64,000 nt of DNA from Methylomagnum ishizawai (GTDB lineage Bacteria; Pseudomonadota; Gammaproteobacteria; Methylococcales; Methylococcaceae), in the NCBI RefSeq assembly GCF_019670005.1, contig NZ_AP019783.1:2066501-2130500 (forward strand), given 5' to 3'. Positions within the stretch are counted from its first letter, which is position 1. Each line of letters begins with the position of its first letter. Below, one piece after another: positions 26,511 to 36,092 of this stretch. The position numbers were made by a program, and so were the translations under genes. Below the pieces are notes generated by a model that was not told where the DNA came from, made no database searches, and was given only the letters and a program-made list of their open reading frames with translations.

Positions 26511-27914
26511 ATGATCGCCACCGATACGCTGTATGCCAACATCGCCGAGTTCTGGGACCGCGAAATCGTGCCCGTCCTGGCCGAGTACATCAAGATTCCC
26601 AACAAATCCCCGCATTTCGATCCCGATTGGGCCGCGCATGGCCATATGGAAGCCGCCCGCCGCCTCGCCCTGGATTGGCTCGCCGCCCACCCCCTTCCCG
26701 GCGCGACCCTGCACGGCACCCATTTGCCGGGCCGTACGCCCTTGATCCTGGTCGAGGTGCCCGGTGCCATCGATAAAACCGTGTTGATCTACGGCCATCT
26801 CGACAAACAGCCGGAAATGGAAGGCTGGAGCCAGGGCTTGGGTCCGTGGACGCCGGTCCTGCGCGAAGACAAGCTCTATGGCCGGGGCGGGGCCGACGAC
26901 GGCTATGCGCTGTTCGCCGCCGTGGCGGCGCTGCGGGCGCTCGCGGGCGTGGACTTGCCGCGCATCGTCCTCCTGATCGAATTCTCGGAGGAAAGCGGTT
27001 CGCCTGACCTGCCCGCCTATCTCGACGCCTACGGTGCCGTCATCGGCACCCCGGATTTGGTCATCGCCCTGGACTCCGGGGCCGGGGATTACGAACGGCT
27101 GTGGTCCACCACCTCGCTGCGCGGCGTGGTGAATTGCGTGGTCGATGTGAAGGTGTTGGAGGAAACCGCCCATTCCGGCATCGCCAGCGGCATCGTGCCC
27201 TCGTCCATGCGGATCATGCGCCAACTCCTGGACCGGCTGGAAGACCCCGTGACCGGCGCGAGCCGCATCCCGGCGCTGTTGGCCGAAATCCCCGGGCAGC
27301 GCCGCCAGCAGGCGGCGGCGGCGGCGGAGATCATCGGCGTCGAGGGCATCCGCGGCAGCTTCAAGGTGGTGCCGGGGTTGTGCCCGGTCAGCGCCGACGG
27401 GGCCGAATTGCTGCTCAACAATACCTGGCGTCCCACCCTGTGCGTGGTCGGACAGGCGGGGATGCCGCCCATCCACTCCGCCGGGAACATCCTGCGCTCG
27501 CATACCGCCTTCAAGCTGTCGATCCGCCTGCCGCCGACGGTGGATGGCCGGGAAGCCGAAGCCGCGATCCGCGCCGAGCTGACCGCCGACCCGCCCTATG
27601 ACGCGGAAATCTCGGTCGAGTTCGACCAATCCGGCACCGGCTGGAACGCGCCCGCCCTGGCTCCTTGGCTGGAACAAGCGACCCAGGAAGCTTCCGGGAC
27701 GTTCTATGGCAAGGACGCGGCCTATGTCGGCCTGGGCGGGAGCATTCCGTTCATGGGGATGCTGGGGCAGCAATTCCCCGAGGCGCAGTTCCTGATTACC
27801 GGGGTGCTGGGACCCTTGAGCAACGCTCATGGGCCGAACGAGTTTTTGCATATCCCCTATGCGAAGAAGTTGACGGCTTGCGTGGCGTATATTTTGGCGC
27901 GGGTGGGCGCTTGA
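26511..27914 (+). CDS. M20-family metallopeptidase
   Basis: A 467-residue zinc peptidase or dipeptidase related to carnosinase and ArgE/DapE. Metal-site motifs are LIYGHLDKQPEMEGW (H96, D98), GRGGADDGY (D129 bridging) and the catalytic pair EFSEESGSPD (E160-E161); the dimerisation domain follows from about residue 205 and a C-terminal metal histidine occurs in LSNAHGPNE. No signal peptide, so cytoplasmic. It is a monocistronic-looking gene convergent with a radical SAM gene. The substrate cannot be told from sequence. Confidence 0.88.
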   Translation: MIATDTLYANIAEFWDREIVPVLAEYIKIPNKSPHFDPDWAAHGHMEAARRLALDWLAAHPLPGATLHGTHLPGRTPLILVEVPGAIDKTVLIYGHLDKQPEMEGWSQGLGPWTPVLREDKLYGRGGADDGYALFAAVAALRALAGVDLPRIVLLIEFSEESGSPDLPAYLDAYGAVIGTPDLVIALDSGAGDYERLWSTTSLRGVVNCVVDVKVLEETAHSGIASGIVPSSMRIMRQLLDRLEDPVTGASRIPALLAEIPGQRRQQAAAAAEIIGVEGIRGSFKVVPGLCPVSADGAELLLNNTWRPTLCVVGQAGMPPIHSAGNILRSHTAFKLSIRLPPTVDGREAEAAIRAELTADPPYDAEISVEFDQSGTGWNAPALAPWLEQATQEASGTFYGKDAAYVGLGGSIPFMGMLGQQFPEAQFLITGVLGPLSNAHGPNEFLHIPYAKKLTACVAYILARVGA

Positions 27915-27938
27915 GTCCGCAAGCGCGGGACGGGCGAT

Positions 27939-28790
27939 TCATCCACTCACCTTGACCACGAACCCCGCCGCCTCGATCCGCCCGCCGAAATCCTCCAACC
28001 ATGCCAGCGGCAAGGCCGAGAGGCGCGGTGCTTCCGCCTGCAGGGAAGGCCGCGCCAGTCCATAGAGCAGCACGCCCTCGACCGGGATTTCCCGCGCCCG
28101 GATTTCCGCCAACAAATCCAGATAGGCCCGTTGTTCGTCCGCGCCGGGGGCCGCGCCGTCCCAGGCGAACCAGCAGGTTTGTAGCCAGGTCCGGCACAGC
28201 CGGGCCGAGATTTCCAAATGCCGCAACACGGCTGCCGGCGTCAGGTTCACGCTGTTGACGCGGTGGATGCCGTCCGCCGTGGCGCGGTCCAGCTTGAACC
28301 AGACCTCGCCGCCCAGTTCCGACCAATGGGCCAGGCCGCGTTGGACCTCGGGTTTCGCCATCAGGCTGCCGTTGCTGATGAGGACCAGTTTGATCGCCCC
28401 GAACAGGTCGAATTCGGCGCAGACCTGGCCGACCACCCCGACCACGGCGTCGAACTCGCGGCAACTGGTGGGTTCGCCGTTGCCGGAAAGGGCGATATCG
28501 CGGATCACGCGCTGGTCTTCCGGCAATTCATAGCGCTGGTAGAAATCGCCATGCAGGGCGTCTTCGAGCAACCCGGTCAATTCGCCTTCCAGTTGGAACA
28601 GGTCGATGGTGGGGGCGGCACCCCGGACGAGGTCCGGGACTTGGCAATAGACGCAGCGCCAGTTGCAGGCGTGGTTGGGGTTGAGGTTGACACCGATGGA
28701 CAGCCCGCCCGAGCGGCGCGACACCACCGGGTAGACGTAGGTGAGTCCGGCGCTATGGCGGTCGTGGTTGGCGGAGGTGAGTTTGGTCAT
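27939..28790 (-). CDS. Radical SAM protein, COG0731/TYW1-like
   Basis: A 283-residue radical SAM enzyme. The cluster motif is C-x3-C-x2-C in NHACNWRCVYCQVPDL (C42, C46, C49), preceded by SIGVNLNP. The GNGEPTS segment matches the SAM-binding GxGEPT of TYW1-like proteins, and LISNGSLM and WFKLDRAT follow as in that group. It lacks the flavodoxin domain of eukaryotic TYW1. Bacterial members have no assigned reaction. It stands alone, divergent from no partner of obvious relevance; the next gene on the same strand upstream starts 30 bases before it at 28821. Confidence 0.8.
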   Translation of the reverse strand: MTKLTSANHDRHSAGLTYVYPVVSRRSGGLSIGVNLNPNHACNWRCVYCQVPDLVRGAAPTIDLFQLEGELTGLLEDALHGDFYQRYELPEDQRVIRDIALSGNGEPTSCREFDAVVGVVGQVCAEFDLFGAIKLVLISNGSLMAKPEVQRGLAHWSELGGEVWFKLDRATADGIHRVNSVNLTPAAVLRHLEISARLCRTWLQTCWFAWDGAAPGADEQRAYLDLLAEIRAREIPVEGVLLYGLARPSLQAEAPRLSALPLAWLEDFGGRIEAAGFVVKVSG

Positions 28791-28820
28791 GGCGATGGGG
28801 TGGGGATTGCGGCTGGAATC

Positions 28821-29216
28821 TCAAACCCAGCCGTTACCGGATAAACGGTTATTATATTCTTCGTGGGAGATGGCTTCGATGAATTCCAGTTGGCCATTAT
28901 CTTCTTTGCAGATCAAGCGGTATCTCCGTCCGATGGGGATGGAAATGACATGGCGTTGTCCCATATTCTTCATCCGTTTCCCCATGAAATCCATATAAGA
29001 GGCGCCTTGTTGCAGTGCGGCGATCATTTCGAGGGTTTTTTCCGCGATTTCGGGAGGCAGGTCGTCGAGCGGGATCGGGGCTTGAGAGAGCCGTTGGATG
29101 CGCTGGGTTTTCGCTTGGAGCATCGCGTGCTTCCGCTGTTCTTCGCTGGCGCAGCGATGGCAGAATCTCCCTTTGCCGCTGTGGCCGCACGAAAAGGTTT
29201 TTTTTCTAACAGGCAT
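28821..29216 (-). CDS. Zinc-ribbon protein of unknown function
   Basis: A 131-residue protein not assigned to a characterised family. Residues 10-22 form a probable zinc site (C10-x-H12-x6-C19-x2-C22 in SCGHSGKGRFCHRC). A basic, Gln-rich helix follows (25-45). The C-terminal third, HVISIPIGRRYRLICKEDNGQLEFIEAISHEEYNNRL, resembles the beta-sheet core of RelE/ParE-type small proteins, with a central arginine-rich strand. It may be an RNA- or ribosome-binding protein. It is probably co-transcribed with the radical SAM gene 30 bases downstream. Confidence 0.7.
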   Translation of the reverse strand: MPVRKKTFSCGHSGKGRFCHRCASEEQRKHAMLQAKTQRIQRLSQAPIPLDDLPPEIAEKTLEMIAALQQGASYMDFMGKRMKNMGQRHVISIPIGRRYRLICKEDNGQLEFIEAISHEEYNNRLSGNGWV

Positions 29217-29721
29217 GGTATTCGGAAAGTATTAAAACTGGGGGAGTGCGGCTTTTTTTGGGGGGGCGGGTTATTATGCAAACGGGGTATCCTCCGTCCA
29301 ATTGCCGTAATGGGCCGGCAAATTTGGTTCCGCTGTCCGTGATTTTCGTATAAACCACACCAGCCCGGAAGCCGACCCGGACCGGCCCGGCCCGGTCCGG
29401 AGCTTCGGGCGCTGGTGCCTCTTCGTGTGTTTCCATCCGCCGTGCGGAGGGCTATGGTGGCCGTCGGCGACTTTGGCCGCGACGGCTCCTCCCGGCTTGG
29501 TGGCCGGTGCGATATGGCTCCGGCTGCCGCGGACATGATAGTTGAAACCCCCAGGCCGGACCGGGGGCCGCTCCACGGGCGGGCTGTTCCGGCCCGGAAG
29601 CCGCGCCCGGCCCATGTCCCATCGGGACGCCGCCCGCGCTAAATCCCAGTGTTTTTCTCAAGTACCAACATTTGTGATAATACCGCCCTACACCGACCAC
29701 CGCGCCGCAACGCCCCGGACC
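29217..29721. other. 505-base divergent intergenic region
   Basis: Separates the zinc-ribbon gene (minus) from xseB (plus). Near the minus gene is a T7-G7 homopolymer run (about 29253-29266). A perfect 9-bp hairpin, CCGGACCGG (29377-29385) and CCGGTCCGG (29392-29400), sits mid-region without a T-run. An extended -10-like TGTGATAAT ends at 29681, 41 bases before xseB. Composition from 29360 on is very GC-rich. I compared it by eye with TPP, cobalamin and SAM riboswitch signatures and saw no match. No supported gene. Confidence 0.5.
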
Positions 29722-29952
29722 ATGGCGAAAAAAGCCCCCAATTTCGAAGAATCCCTGGCCGAGCTGGAACAACTGGTGGAGCGCATGGAGCAGGGCGACC
29801 TGCCCTTGGAAGAAGCCCTCAAGCTGTTCGAGCGCGGCGTGCAACTCACCCGCACCAGCCAAGCCGCCCTGCGCGAAGCGGAACAAAAAGTCCGCGTGTT
29901 GCTGGAAAAGAACGGCGAACCCACACTGAAACCTTTTACCGATGAATCCTGA
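29722..29952 (+). CDS. xseB: Exodeoxyribonuclease VII small subunit
   Basis: Small subunit of the single-strand exonuclease VII. The 76-residue product has the family core FEESLAELEQLVERMEQGDLPLEEALKLFERGV and ends ...VRVLLEKNGEP. ATG 29722 gives the standard N-terminus MAKKAPNFEES. It overlaps ispA by 11 bases; xseB-ispA-dxs is the classical order. xseA is not in the window. Confidence 0.95.
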   Translation: MAKKAPNFEESLAELEQLVERMEQGDLPLEEALKLFERGVQLTRTSQAALREAEQKVRVLLEKNGEPTLKPFTDES

Positions 29953-30844
29953 GAACGCTTTGCAAGATTTCATGCGGGCCTGCCAGACCCGCGCCGAAGC
30001 CGCGCTGGACGCGAGGCTCCCCGCCACGACCCGGATGCCGGAACGGCTGCACCAGGCCATGCGCTATTCCGCGCTGGGCGGCGGCAAGCGGCTGCGGCCC
30101 TTGTTGACCTATGCCACCGGGGTTGCCTTGGGGTTGTCCCTCGACCTGCTGGACGGCCCGGCCGCGGCGGTGGAATTCATCCACGTCTATTCGCTGATCC
30201 ACGACGATTTGCCCGCCATGGACGACGACGCCCTGCGCCGCGGCAAGCCGACCTGCCATATCGCCTTCGACGAGGCCACCGCCATCCTGGCCGGGGACGG
30301 CTTGCAGGCGTTGGCCTTCCATGTGCTGGCCCACGATCCCAGCCTCCAGGTTCCGGCGGAGAACCGCATCGCCATGATCGAAACCCTGGCGACCGCCAGC
30401 GGTTCCTATGGCATGGTCGGGGGGCAGGCCATCGACCTGGACGCGGTGGGCAAAATCCTCGACCTCCCCAGCCTGGAAAACATGCACATCCGCAAGACCG
30501 GCGCCTTGATCCGGGCCAGCGTCAAGCTGGCGACCCTGGCCCAGGTGCCGCACGATCCGGCCGCCGCCGACAAACTCGACCATTACGCCAAATGCATCGG
30601 GCTCGCCTTCCAGATCAAGGACGATATCCTCGACGAGGAGAGCGACACCCAGACCCTCGGCAAGACCCAGGGCAAGGACCGCGACCACAACAAGCCGAAT
30701 TATCCGGCCCTCCTGGGGCTGAACGGGGCCAAGGAGAAAGCCCAGGAATTGCACGAGGAGGCGCTGGCCAGCCTCGCGGGCTTCGGCGCGGAGGCCGACC
30801 TGCTGCGGGCCTTGTCGCTGTTCATCATCGAACGCCGCAACTAG
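29942..30844 (+). CDS. ispA: Farnesyl diphosphate synthase
   Basis: Condenses DMAPP with two IPP to make farnesyl-PP for quinones, undecaprenyl-PP and, in methanotrophs, hopanoids. The 300-residue product has the first aspartate-rich motif DDLPAMDDD (D88 to D96), GGGKRLRP near residue 47 and the second motif FQIKDDILDEESD. The two residues within the first motif place it in the bacterial type II FPPS group. It overlaps xseB by 11 bases and is followed by a separate dxs promoter. Confidence 0.96.
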   Translation: MNPENALQDFMRACQTRAEAALDARLPATTRMPERLHQAMRYSALGGGKRLRPLLTYATGVALGLSLDLLDGPAAAVEFIHVYSLIHDDLPAMDDDALRRGKPTCHIAFDEATAILAGDGLQALAFHVLAHDPSLQVPAENRIAMIETLATASGSYGMVGGQAIDLDAVGKILDLPSLENMHIRKTGALIRASVKLATLAQVPHDPAAADKLDHYAKCIGLAFQIKDDILDEESDTQTLGKTQGKDRDHNKPNYPALLGLNGAKEKAQELHEEALASLAGFGAEADLLRALSLFIIERRN

Positions 30845-30869
30845 GCCCGGGGCGGCGGAACGGCCTTTC

Positions 30870-30898
30870 TTGAAAGCCCTGGGGCGCGGTTCCATAAT
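30870..30898 (+). promoter_or_regulatory. Candidate sigma70 promoter of dxs
   Basis: TTGAAA (30870-30875) and CATAAT (30893-30898) are spaced exactly 17 bases, close to consensus, 82 bases before dxs. Confidence 0.65.
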
Positions 30899-30980
30899 GG
30901 CCCCGAGCTTGTTTCCGCCGCCGCGATCCCCCTGGGACCGGCGTTCCGTCCGGCCCCGTTTCCCGACTTAAGAATCCCCC

Positions 30981-32900
30981 ATGAATCATCCGAACAGCCA
31001 TTCCTTGCTCCCCTCCATCACGGGTCCCGCCGACCTCCGCAACCTCCCGGAAGACCAATTGCCGCGCTTGGCGGAAGAGGTGCGGGCTTTCCTGCTGCAC
31101 AGCGTGAGCCAGTCCGGCGGGCATTTGGCGGCGGGGTTGGGCACGGTGGAATTGACCATCGCCTTGCACTATGTCTTCAACACGCCGGAGGACAAGCTGG
31201 TCTGGGACGTGGGGCACCAAGCCTATCCGCACAAAATCCTCACGGGACGCCGCGAGCGCCTGCCCAGCATCCGCAAGAAGGACGGCCTCTCGGCCTTCCC
31301 CAACCGCGACGAAAGCCCCTACGATTGCTTCGGCGTGGGCCATTCCAGCACCTCCATCAGCGCCGCGCTGGGGATGGCGATAGCCGCTTCCCTGGACAAG
31401 AAGGACACCCACGCCGTCGCCATCATCGGCGATGGCGGCATGACCGGCGGCATGGCGTTCGAGGCGCTGAACCACGCGGGTCCGCTCGACGCCAACCTCT
31501 TGGTGATCCTCAACGACAACGAGATGTCGATTTCGCCCAATGTCGGGGCGCTCAACAACTATTTGGCCAAAATCCTGTCCGGCAATTTCTATTCCAGCGT
31601 GCGCCGGGGCGGCAAGGAACTGTTGAAGCACCGGATGCCGGGCGTGTGGGAATTGGCCCGCCGCGCCGAGGAACATGTCAAGGGCATGGTGGCGCCGGGC
31701 ACGCTGTTCGAGGAACTGGGCTTCAACTATATCGGTCCCATCGACGGCCACGACCTCGACACTCTCATCACCACCCTGCGCAATCTCCGCAAGACGCCGG
31801 GGCCGCAGTTCCTGCATGTGGTCACCAAAAAGGGCAAGGGCTATGCCCCCGCCGAGCGCGACCCGGTGGCCTATCATGGCGTCGGTGTGTTCGACCCGAG
31901 CCAGGACCATTTGCCCAAGGCCAAGCCGGGCACGCCGAGCTACACGGAAGTGTTCGGCCAATGGCTGTGCGATATGGCGGAACGGGACCGCAGGCTCCTG
32001 GGCGTGACCCCGGCCATGCGCGAGGGGTCCGGATTGGTGGAATTCGAGCGGCGTTTCCCCGACCGTTATTTCGATGTGGGCATCGCCGAGCAGCACGCCG
32101 TGACCTTGGCGGCGGGACAGGCCTGCGAAGGCTATAAGCCGGTGGTGGCGATTTATTCCACCTTCCTGCAACGCGCCTACGACCAGCTGATCCACGATGT
32201 GGTGTTGCAAAAACTGCCGGTGCTGTTCGCCATCGACCGGGCCGGCCTAGTCGGTCCCGACGGTCCCACCCACGCGGGCAGTTTCGATCTGAGCTATCTG
32301 CGCTGCCTGCCTGGGATGGTGGTGATGGCCCCCGCCGACGAGAACGAATGCCGCCAAATGCTCTACACCGGCTTCAAGCACAATGGCCCGGCGGCGGTGC
32401 GTTATCCCCGCGGCAAGGGCGGCGGGGTCGAGGTGCGCGACGAAATGACCGCCCTGCCCATCGGCAAGGCCGAGGTCCGCCGCGAAGGCTCCCGCATCGC
32501 CGTCCTGGCCTTCGGCAGCCTGGTGTCCCCGGCGGTCGAGGCGGGCGAAAAGCTGGGCGCGACCGTGGTCAATATGCGCTTCGTCAAACCCCTGGACGAG
32601 GATTTGATCCTCAAGCTGGCCGAGAGCCACGAGCTTATCGTCACGGTCGAGGAAAACGTGGTCGCGGGCGGGGCGGGCAGCGGCGTCAACGAATTGTTGA
32701 ATGCCCATCTGCGCCGCAACCCGGTGTTGAACCTGGGATTGCCCGACTTCTTCGTCGAGCAGGGCACCCGCGAGGAACTCCTGGCCGAATGCGGCCTCGA
32801 CGCCGCCGGAATTTTCGAGTCCATCGACGCTTTCCGCCAGAAGGCCATGCCCGAAGCACAGGCCATACCGCGTATCGCCGCCGGGAAGCAACGCGCATGA
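30981..32900 (+). CDS. dxs: 1-Deoxy-D-xylulose-5-phosphate synthase
   Basis: Thiamine-diphosphate enzyme that starts the MEP isoprenoid pathway from pyruvate and glyceraldehyde-3-phosphate. The 639 residues have the N-terminal [20 protein letters not shown] motif, the TPP site [18 protein letters not shown], the [15 protein letters not shown] catalytic segment and [18 protein letters not shown]. Length is normal. Its stop overlaps the apt start (ATGA). Placement after ispA couples precursor supply and prenyl chain building. Confidence 0.97.
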   Translation: MNHPNSHSLLPSITGPADLRNLPEDQLPRLAEEVRAFLLHSVSQSGGHLAAGLGTVELTIALHYVFNTPEDKLVWDVGHQAYPHKILTGRRERLPSIRKKDGLSAFPNRDESPYDCFGVGHSSTSISAALGMAIAASLDKKDTHAVAIIGDGGMTGGMAFEALNHAGPLDANLLVILNDNEMSISPNVGALNNYLAKILSGNFYSSVRRGGKELLKHRMPGVWELARRAEEHVKGMVAPGTLFEELGFNYIGPIDGHDLDTLITTLRNLRKTPGPQFLHVVTKKGKGYAPAERDPVAYHGVGVFDPSQDHLPKAKPGTPSYTEVFGQWLCDMAERDRRLLGVTPAMREGSGLVEFERRFPDRYFDVGIAEQHAVTLAAGQACEGYKPVVAIYSTFLQRAYDQLIHDVVLQKLPVLFAIDRAGLVGPDGPTHAGSFDLSYLRCLPGMVVMAPADENECRQMLYTGFKHNGPAAVRYPRGKGGGVEVRDEMTALPIGKAEVRREGSRIAVLAFGSLVSPAVEAGEKLGATVVNMRFVKPLDEDLILKLAESHELIVTVEENVVAGGAGSGVNELLNAHLRRNPVLNLGLPDFFVEQGTREELLAECGLDAAGIFESIDAFRQKAMPEAQAIPRIAAGKQRA

Positions 32901-33421
32901 ACCCGGTCGCAGCGCTCAAAGCCAAAATCCGGGATATCCCGGACTTCCCCAAGCCCGGCATCCTGTTCAAGGACATCACGCCCTTGGTGAAGGACCCGGC
33001 CAGCCTGCGTTTGGCGGTGCATCATCTGCTGCACCCCTTCCTGGGCCGGGACATCACGGCGGTGGCGGGGATGGAGGCGCGGGGTTTCATCTTCGGCTCC
33101 CTGGTGGCCTGGGAACTGGGCGTGGGTTTCGTGCCTTTGCGGAAACCGGGCAAGCTGCCTTACAACGTCCAGAGCGTCAGCTACGACCTCGAATATGGTT
33201 CCGCCTCCTTGGAAGCCCATATCGACGCCGTGGGACCGGGCGACAAGGTGCTGCTGATCGACGACCTGCTCGCCACCGGCGGCACCGCCCAGGCCAGTTG
33301 CGGCTTGATCGAATCGCTGGGGGCCGAGGTCGTGGCCCTGGGGTTCGTGGTCGAGTTGGAGGCTTTGTGTGGGCGGGAACGGCTGGCGGGCTATCCGGTG
33401 CATTCCCTCCTGAAGTTCTAG
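32897..33421 (+). CDS. apt: Adenine phosphoribosyltransferase
   Basis: Salvages adenine to AMP using PRPP. The 174-residue product begins with the family pattern [24 protein letters not shown], has the [13 protein letters not shown] motif and the PRPP loop [19 protein letters not shown] 32897 overlaps the dxs stop by four bases, so translation is probably coupled. Longer in-frame upstream starts lie inside dxs in another frame and are not used. Confidence 0.96.
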   Translation: MNPVAALKAKIRDIPDFPKPGILFKDITPLVKDPASLRLAVHHLLHPFLGRDITAVAGMEARGFIFGSLVAWELGVGFVPLRKPGKLPYNVQSVSYDLEYGSASLEAHIDAVGPGDKVLLIDDLLATGGTAQASCGLIESLGAEVVALGFVVELEALCGRERLAGYPVHSLLKF

Positions 33422-33552
33422 GCGGGTGTCGCGGATTCCGGGTCGCCGCGGCAAGGCCGGATACAAACCAGATACAATAGCGGCGGCGCGGCGCTTCCCC
33501 CAGGGCGCGGCGGCAACCACCACTCACGAGCCACCCTAACGGGACCAGTCCG

Positions 33553-34392
33553 ATGACCGACCTTTCGCCGCCTGCCGCCCCGGCCAGCGCCCCGAAACCG
33601 CCGGGGAACCTCCGCTTGCTGCACCTCACCGACCTGCATTTCCTGGCCGGGGCCGGGGAACGTATGCTCGGCGTGGACACCGAGCAAAGCTTCGTCGATA
33701 CCCTCCGCGCCGCCTTGGCGTCCGGCCCGCCCCCGGACCTGGTCCTCCTGACCGGCGATTTGGTGCAAGACCCGGTGCCCTCGGCCTACCGGCGCTTGCG
33801 GGAGCGCTTGCGGGGACTGCCTTGCCCGGCCTATTGCCTGCCCGGCAACCACGACGACCCCCGGTTGATCGAGCAACACCTGGTCGGCGCGGGGGTGTTG
33901 TTCCAATCCAACCTCGTCGTGGGCGGTTGGCAAATCATCTGCCTGGACAGCACCATCCCGCGCCTGCCCTTTGGCCGCCTCGGCGGGGAGCAATTGCGGC
34001 TGTTGGAGGACCTGCTGGGGCGGCACCCGGAATGCCACGCCTTGATCGCCCTGCACCATCACGCCGTGCCCAGCGGCAGCGCCTGGATGGACACCATGGT
34101 GTTGGAGGACGCCGACCGTTTGTTCGGATTGCTGGCGGCGCATCCACGGGTGCGGGCGGTGGTGTGCGGCCATGTCCACCAGGCCATCGACCGGACGCAC
34201 CAAGGCGTCCGCATGATCGCCACGCCCTCGACCTGTTTCCAGTTCAAACCGCTGCAAGCCGATTTCGCGCTGGACGCGCTGCCGCCCGGCTATCGCTGGA
34301 TCGAACTGGGGGCCGATGGCGGCATCGCCACCACGATGGGACGGGGCCGGGAGATTCCCGAGGGCTTGGATTTCTCGTCGCGGGGTTATTGA
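33553..34392 (+). CDS. cpdA: Probable 3',5'-cyclic AMP phosphodiesterase CpdA
   Basis: Class III metallophosphodiesterase of 279 residues. Metal-binding motifs in order are LLHLTDLHF (D-x-H), LVLLTGDLVQD (GD), LPGNHDDP (GNHD), ALHHHAVPSGS and VVCGHVHQ (GHxH), the full calcineurin-like set with CpdA-type spacing. It would lower cAMP and thus oppose Crp-type regulation. It is convergent with rppH, 11 bases apart. The window also has two other cNMP-binding proteins. A different cyclic or linear nucleotide substrate is possible. Confidence 0.85.
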   Translation: MTDLSPPAAPASAPKPPGNLRLLHLTDLHFLAGAGERMLGVDTEQSFVDTLRAALASGPPPDLVLLTGDLVQDPVPSAYRRLRERLRGLPCPAYCLPGNHDDPRLIEQHLVGAGVLFQSNLVVGGWQIICLDSTIPRLPFGRLGGEQLRLLEDLLGRHPECHALIALHHHAVPSGSAWMDTMVLEDADRLFGLLAAHPRVRAVVCGHVHQAIDRTHQGVRMIATPSTCFQFKPLQADFALDALPPGYRWIELGADGGIATTMGRGREIPEGLDFSSRGY

Positions 34393-34403
34393 GCCGTGGC
34401 GGC

Positions 34404-34943
34404 TCAGCCTTCCTGGACGACGATCCGGGGACCGGCGGGCAGGGGCGCGGCGGGGGCGCGGGCGGGTTTGCCGGTGGCCAAGTGGTTGCCGAGTTCGGTC
34501 AACGCCTGGCGGTAGACCTGCCGCTTGAAATAGACCACATCGCTGACGGGATACCAATAATCGACCCAGCACCAATGGTCGAATTCGGGCTTGGCGGTGC
34601 GGTTGAGGCGGATGCGGGATTCGCTGGCCCGGAGGCGCAGCATGAACCAGAGTTGCTTCTGGCCGATGCACAGCGGATAGGAATGCTTGCGGATATAGCG
34701 CTCGGGGAGGTCGTAGCGCAGCCAGTCGCGGGTGCGGGCGATGATCTTGACGTCGCGGTAGCGCAGCCCGACTTCCTCGTACAATTCCCGGTACATGGCG
34801 GATTGCGGGTCTTCGTTGAATTTGATGCCGCCCTGGGGGAATTGCCAGGAGCGCATCCCCAACCGCCGCGCCCAGAACACACGGCCCTCGTCGTTGCATA
34901 AGATGATGCCTACGTTGAGGCGATAGCCATCCGGGTCGATCAT
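34404..34943 (-). CDS. rppH: RNA pyrophosphohydrolase RppH
   Basis: Removes pyrophosphate from 5' triphosphorylated mRNA and so triggers RNase E decay. The 179-residue product begins [27 protein letters not shown] and has a complete Nudix box from G38 to L60 ([10 protein letters not shown], then REL and EEVGL). The C-terminal tail (Ala/Pro-rich, ending IVVQEG) varies among homologues. The start at 34943 gives the exact family N-terminus. It is divergent from the HAD phosphatase gene. Confidence 0.95.
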   Translation of the reverse strand: MIDPDGYRLNVGIILCNDEGRVFWARRLGMRSWQFPQGGIKFNEDPQSAMYRELYEEVGLRYRDVKIIARTRDWLRYDLPERYIRKHSYPLCIGQKQLWFMLRLRASESRIRLNRTAKPEFDHWCWVDYWYPVSDVVYFKRQVYRQALTELGNHLATGKPARAPAAPLPAGPRIVVQEG

Positions 34944-35116
34944 GACGGGGCGCGAGTCCTGGTTGGGGCTGGTGTATAGTCCGCCGTCTCGTCCGGCGGT
35001 GTTACGGTTTCGGTCCGGCGTTAGCGCCGGGTGGGACCGGCTCCGGCCACCCAGGCTATCGGGGCGGGCCGTTGACAGTTTCTTCTTACCGTCATCTTGG
35101 AATTTAAAGGAATCTC

Positions 35117-35773
35117 GTGAGTCTGGCAATATTCGATCTCGATAACACCTTGATCGCGGGTGACAGCGATTATCTGTGGGGGCAATTCCTGGTCGAGCGC
35201 GGCATCGTCGACGCCCAGGAGTACGAAACGGCCAACGCCCGCTTCTACGAGGACTATAAGCAAGGGTGTCTGGATATCGCCCGGTTTTTGGAGTTCGCGC
35301 TGGCCCCCCTGGCCCGGCACGAACCCGCGACCCTGTACCGCTGGCGCGAAGAATTCGTCGCGGCCAAGATCGGGCCGATCCTGTTGCCGGCGGCGCGGGC
35401 CTTGATCGAAAAGCACCGCGCGGCGGGCGACCTGCCGGTGATCGTCACCGCCACCAACCGCTTCGTGACCGAACCCATCGCCCGCTTGTACGGCATCGAA
35501 CACCTGATCGCCACCACCCCGGAATTCCGCGACGGGCGCTATACCGGGCGTTTCGAGGGCACGCCCTGTTTCCAGGAAGGCAAGGTGGCGCGGTTGGCGG
35601 AATGGCTGGCGGAAACAGGGCGGGATTTGGCGGGAAGCTGGTTCTACAGCGATTCCCACAACGATTTGCCGCTGTTGGAGCGGGTCGAACATCCGGTGGC
35701 GGTGGACCCGGACCCGAGCTTGGCCCGTCACGCCCGGGAGCGGGGCTGGCCGGTCATCGGCCTGCGTGGCTGA
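35117..35773 (+). CDS. HAD-superfamily IB phosphatase (SerB-like)
   Basis: A 218-residue haloacid dehalogenase-fold phosphatase. Motif I is [14 protein letters not shown] with the nucleophilic aspartates, motif II is VIVTATNRF (Thr), motif III lysine is in [12 protein letters not shown], and motif IV is [13 protein letters not shown]. The small helical cap between motifs I and II places it in subfamily IB with phosphoserine phosphatase. Start is GTG with AAAGG at 35106-35110 upstream. A TTGACA hexamer occurs at 35072-35077, but no good -10 follows it. Substrate not assignable; phosphoserine or a lipid phosphate are possibilities. Confidence 0.88.
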   Translation: MSLAIFDLDNTLIAGDSDYLWGQFLVERGIVDAQEYETANARFYEDYKQGCLDIARFLEFALAPLARHEPATLYRWREEFVAAKIGPILLPAARALIEKHRAAGDLPVIVTATNRFVTEPIARLYGIEHLIATTPEFRDGRYTGRFEGTPCFQEGKVARLAEWLAETGRDLAGSWFYSDSHNDLPLLERVEHPVAVDPDPSLARHARERGWPVIGLRG

Positions 35774-35783
35774 GTCCCGGCGT

Positions 35784-36011
35784 TCAGCCCTTGCGTATCA
35801 GGTAGCGGAACACCCCGGTGTCCTCGCTGCGTTCCAGCAACTCGTGCCCGGCCTGTTCCAGGAACACGCCGAAGTCCAGCACCGAGGCCGGATCGGTCGC
35901 CAAGACCAGGACGGTCTGGCCGCCCTGTAGGGTTTGCAGGGCTTTCTTGAGCTTGAGCAGGGGCAGGGGGCACATCAGTCCGGTGGTATCCAATTCCAGG
36001 TGAATCTGCAT
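35784..36011 (-). CDS. TusA-family sulfurtransferase
   Basis: A 75-residue TusA-like protein. The conserved CPxP motif is GLMCPLPLLKLKKAL with active C14. The remaining sequence (GQTVLVLATDPASVLDFGVFLEQAGHELLE) fits the beta-alpha sandwich. TusA proteins pass persulfide sulfur to tRNA thiolation or molybdenum cofactor pathways. The start at 36011 is chosen over one 14 codons earlier because it places the family N-terminus correctly. It is last in a minus-strand group after a Nudix gene. Confidence 0.85.
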   Translation of the reverse strand: MQIHLELDTTGLMCPLPLLKLKKALQTLQGGQTVLVLATDPASVLDFGVFLEQAGHELLERSEDTGVFRYLIRKG

Positions 36012-36092
36012 CGCGGGGTCCGGTCGGTGGAACGAGGGCGGCGATTTTAGCAAATCGGGGCCGGTTCCACCGGGGTCGGCGGCGCTCCGCCC

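Noticed and set aside
28218..28844. Plus-strand frame opposite the radical SAM gene
   Set aside because: The minus strand has an intact CxxxCxxC motif and full-length family match; the plus frame has none.
29274..29642. Possible small genes in the 505-base xseB upstream region
   Set aside because: All frames are Pro/Arg/Gly-rich, differ in direction and overlap each other; no ribosome site or family match.
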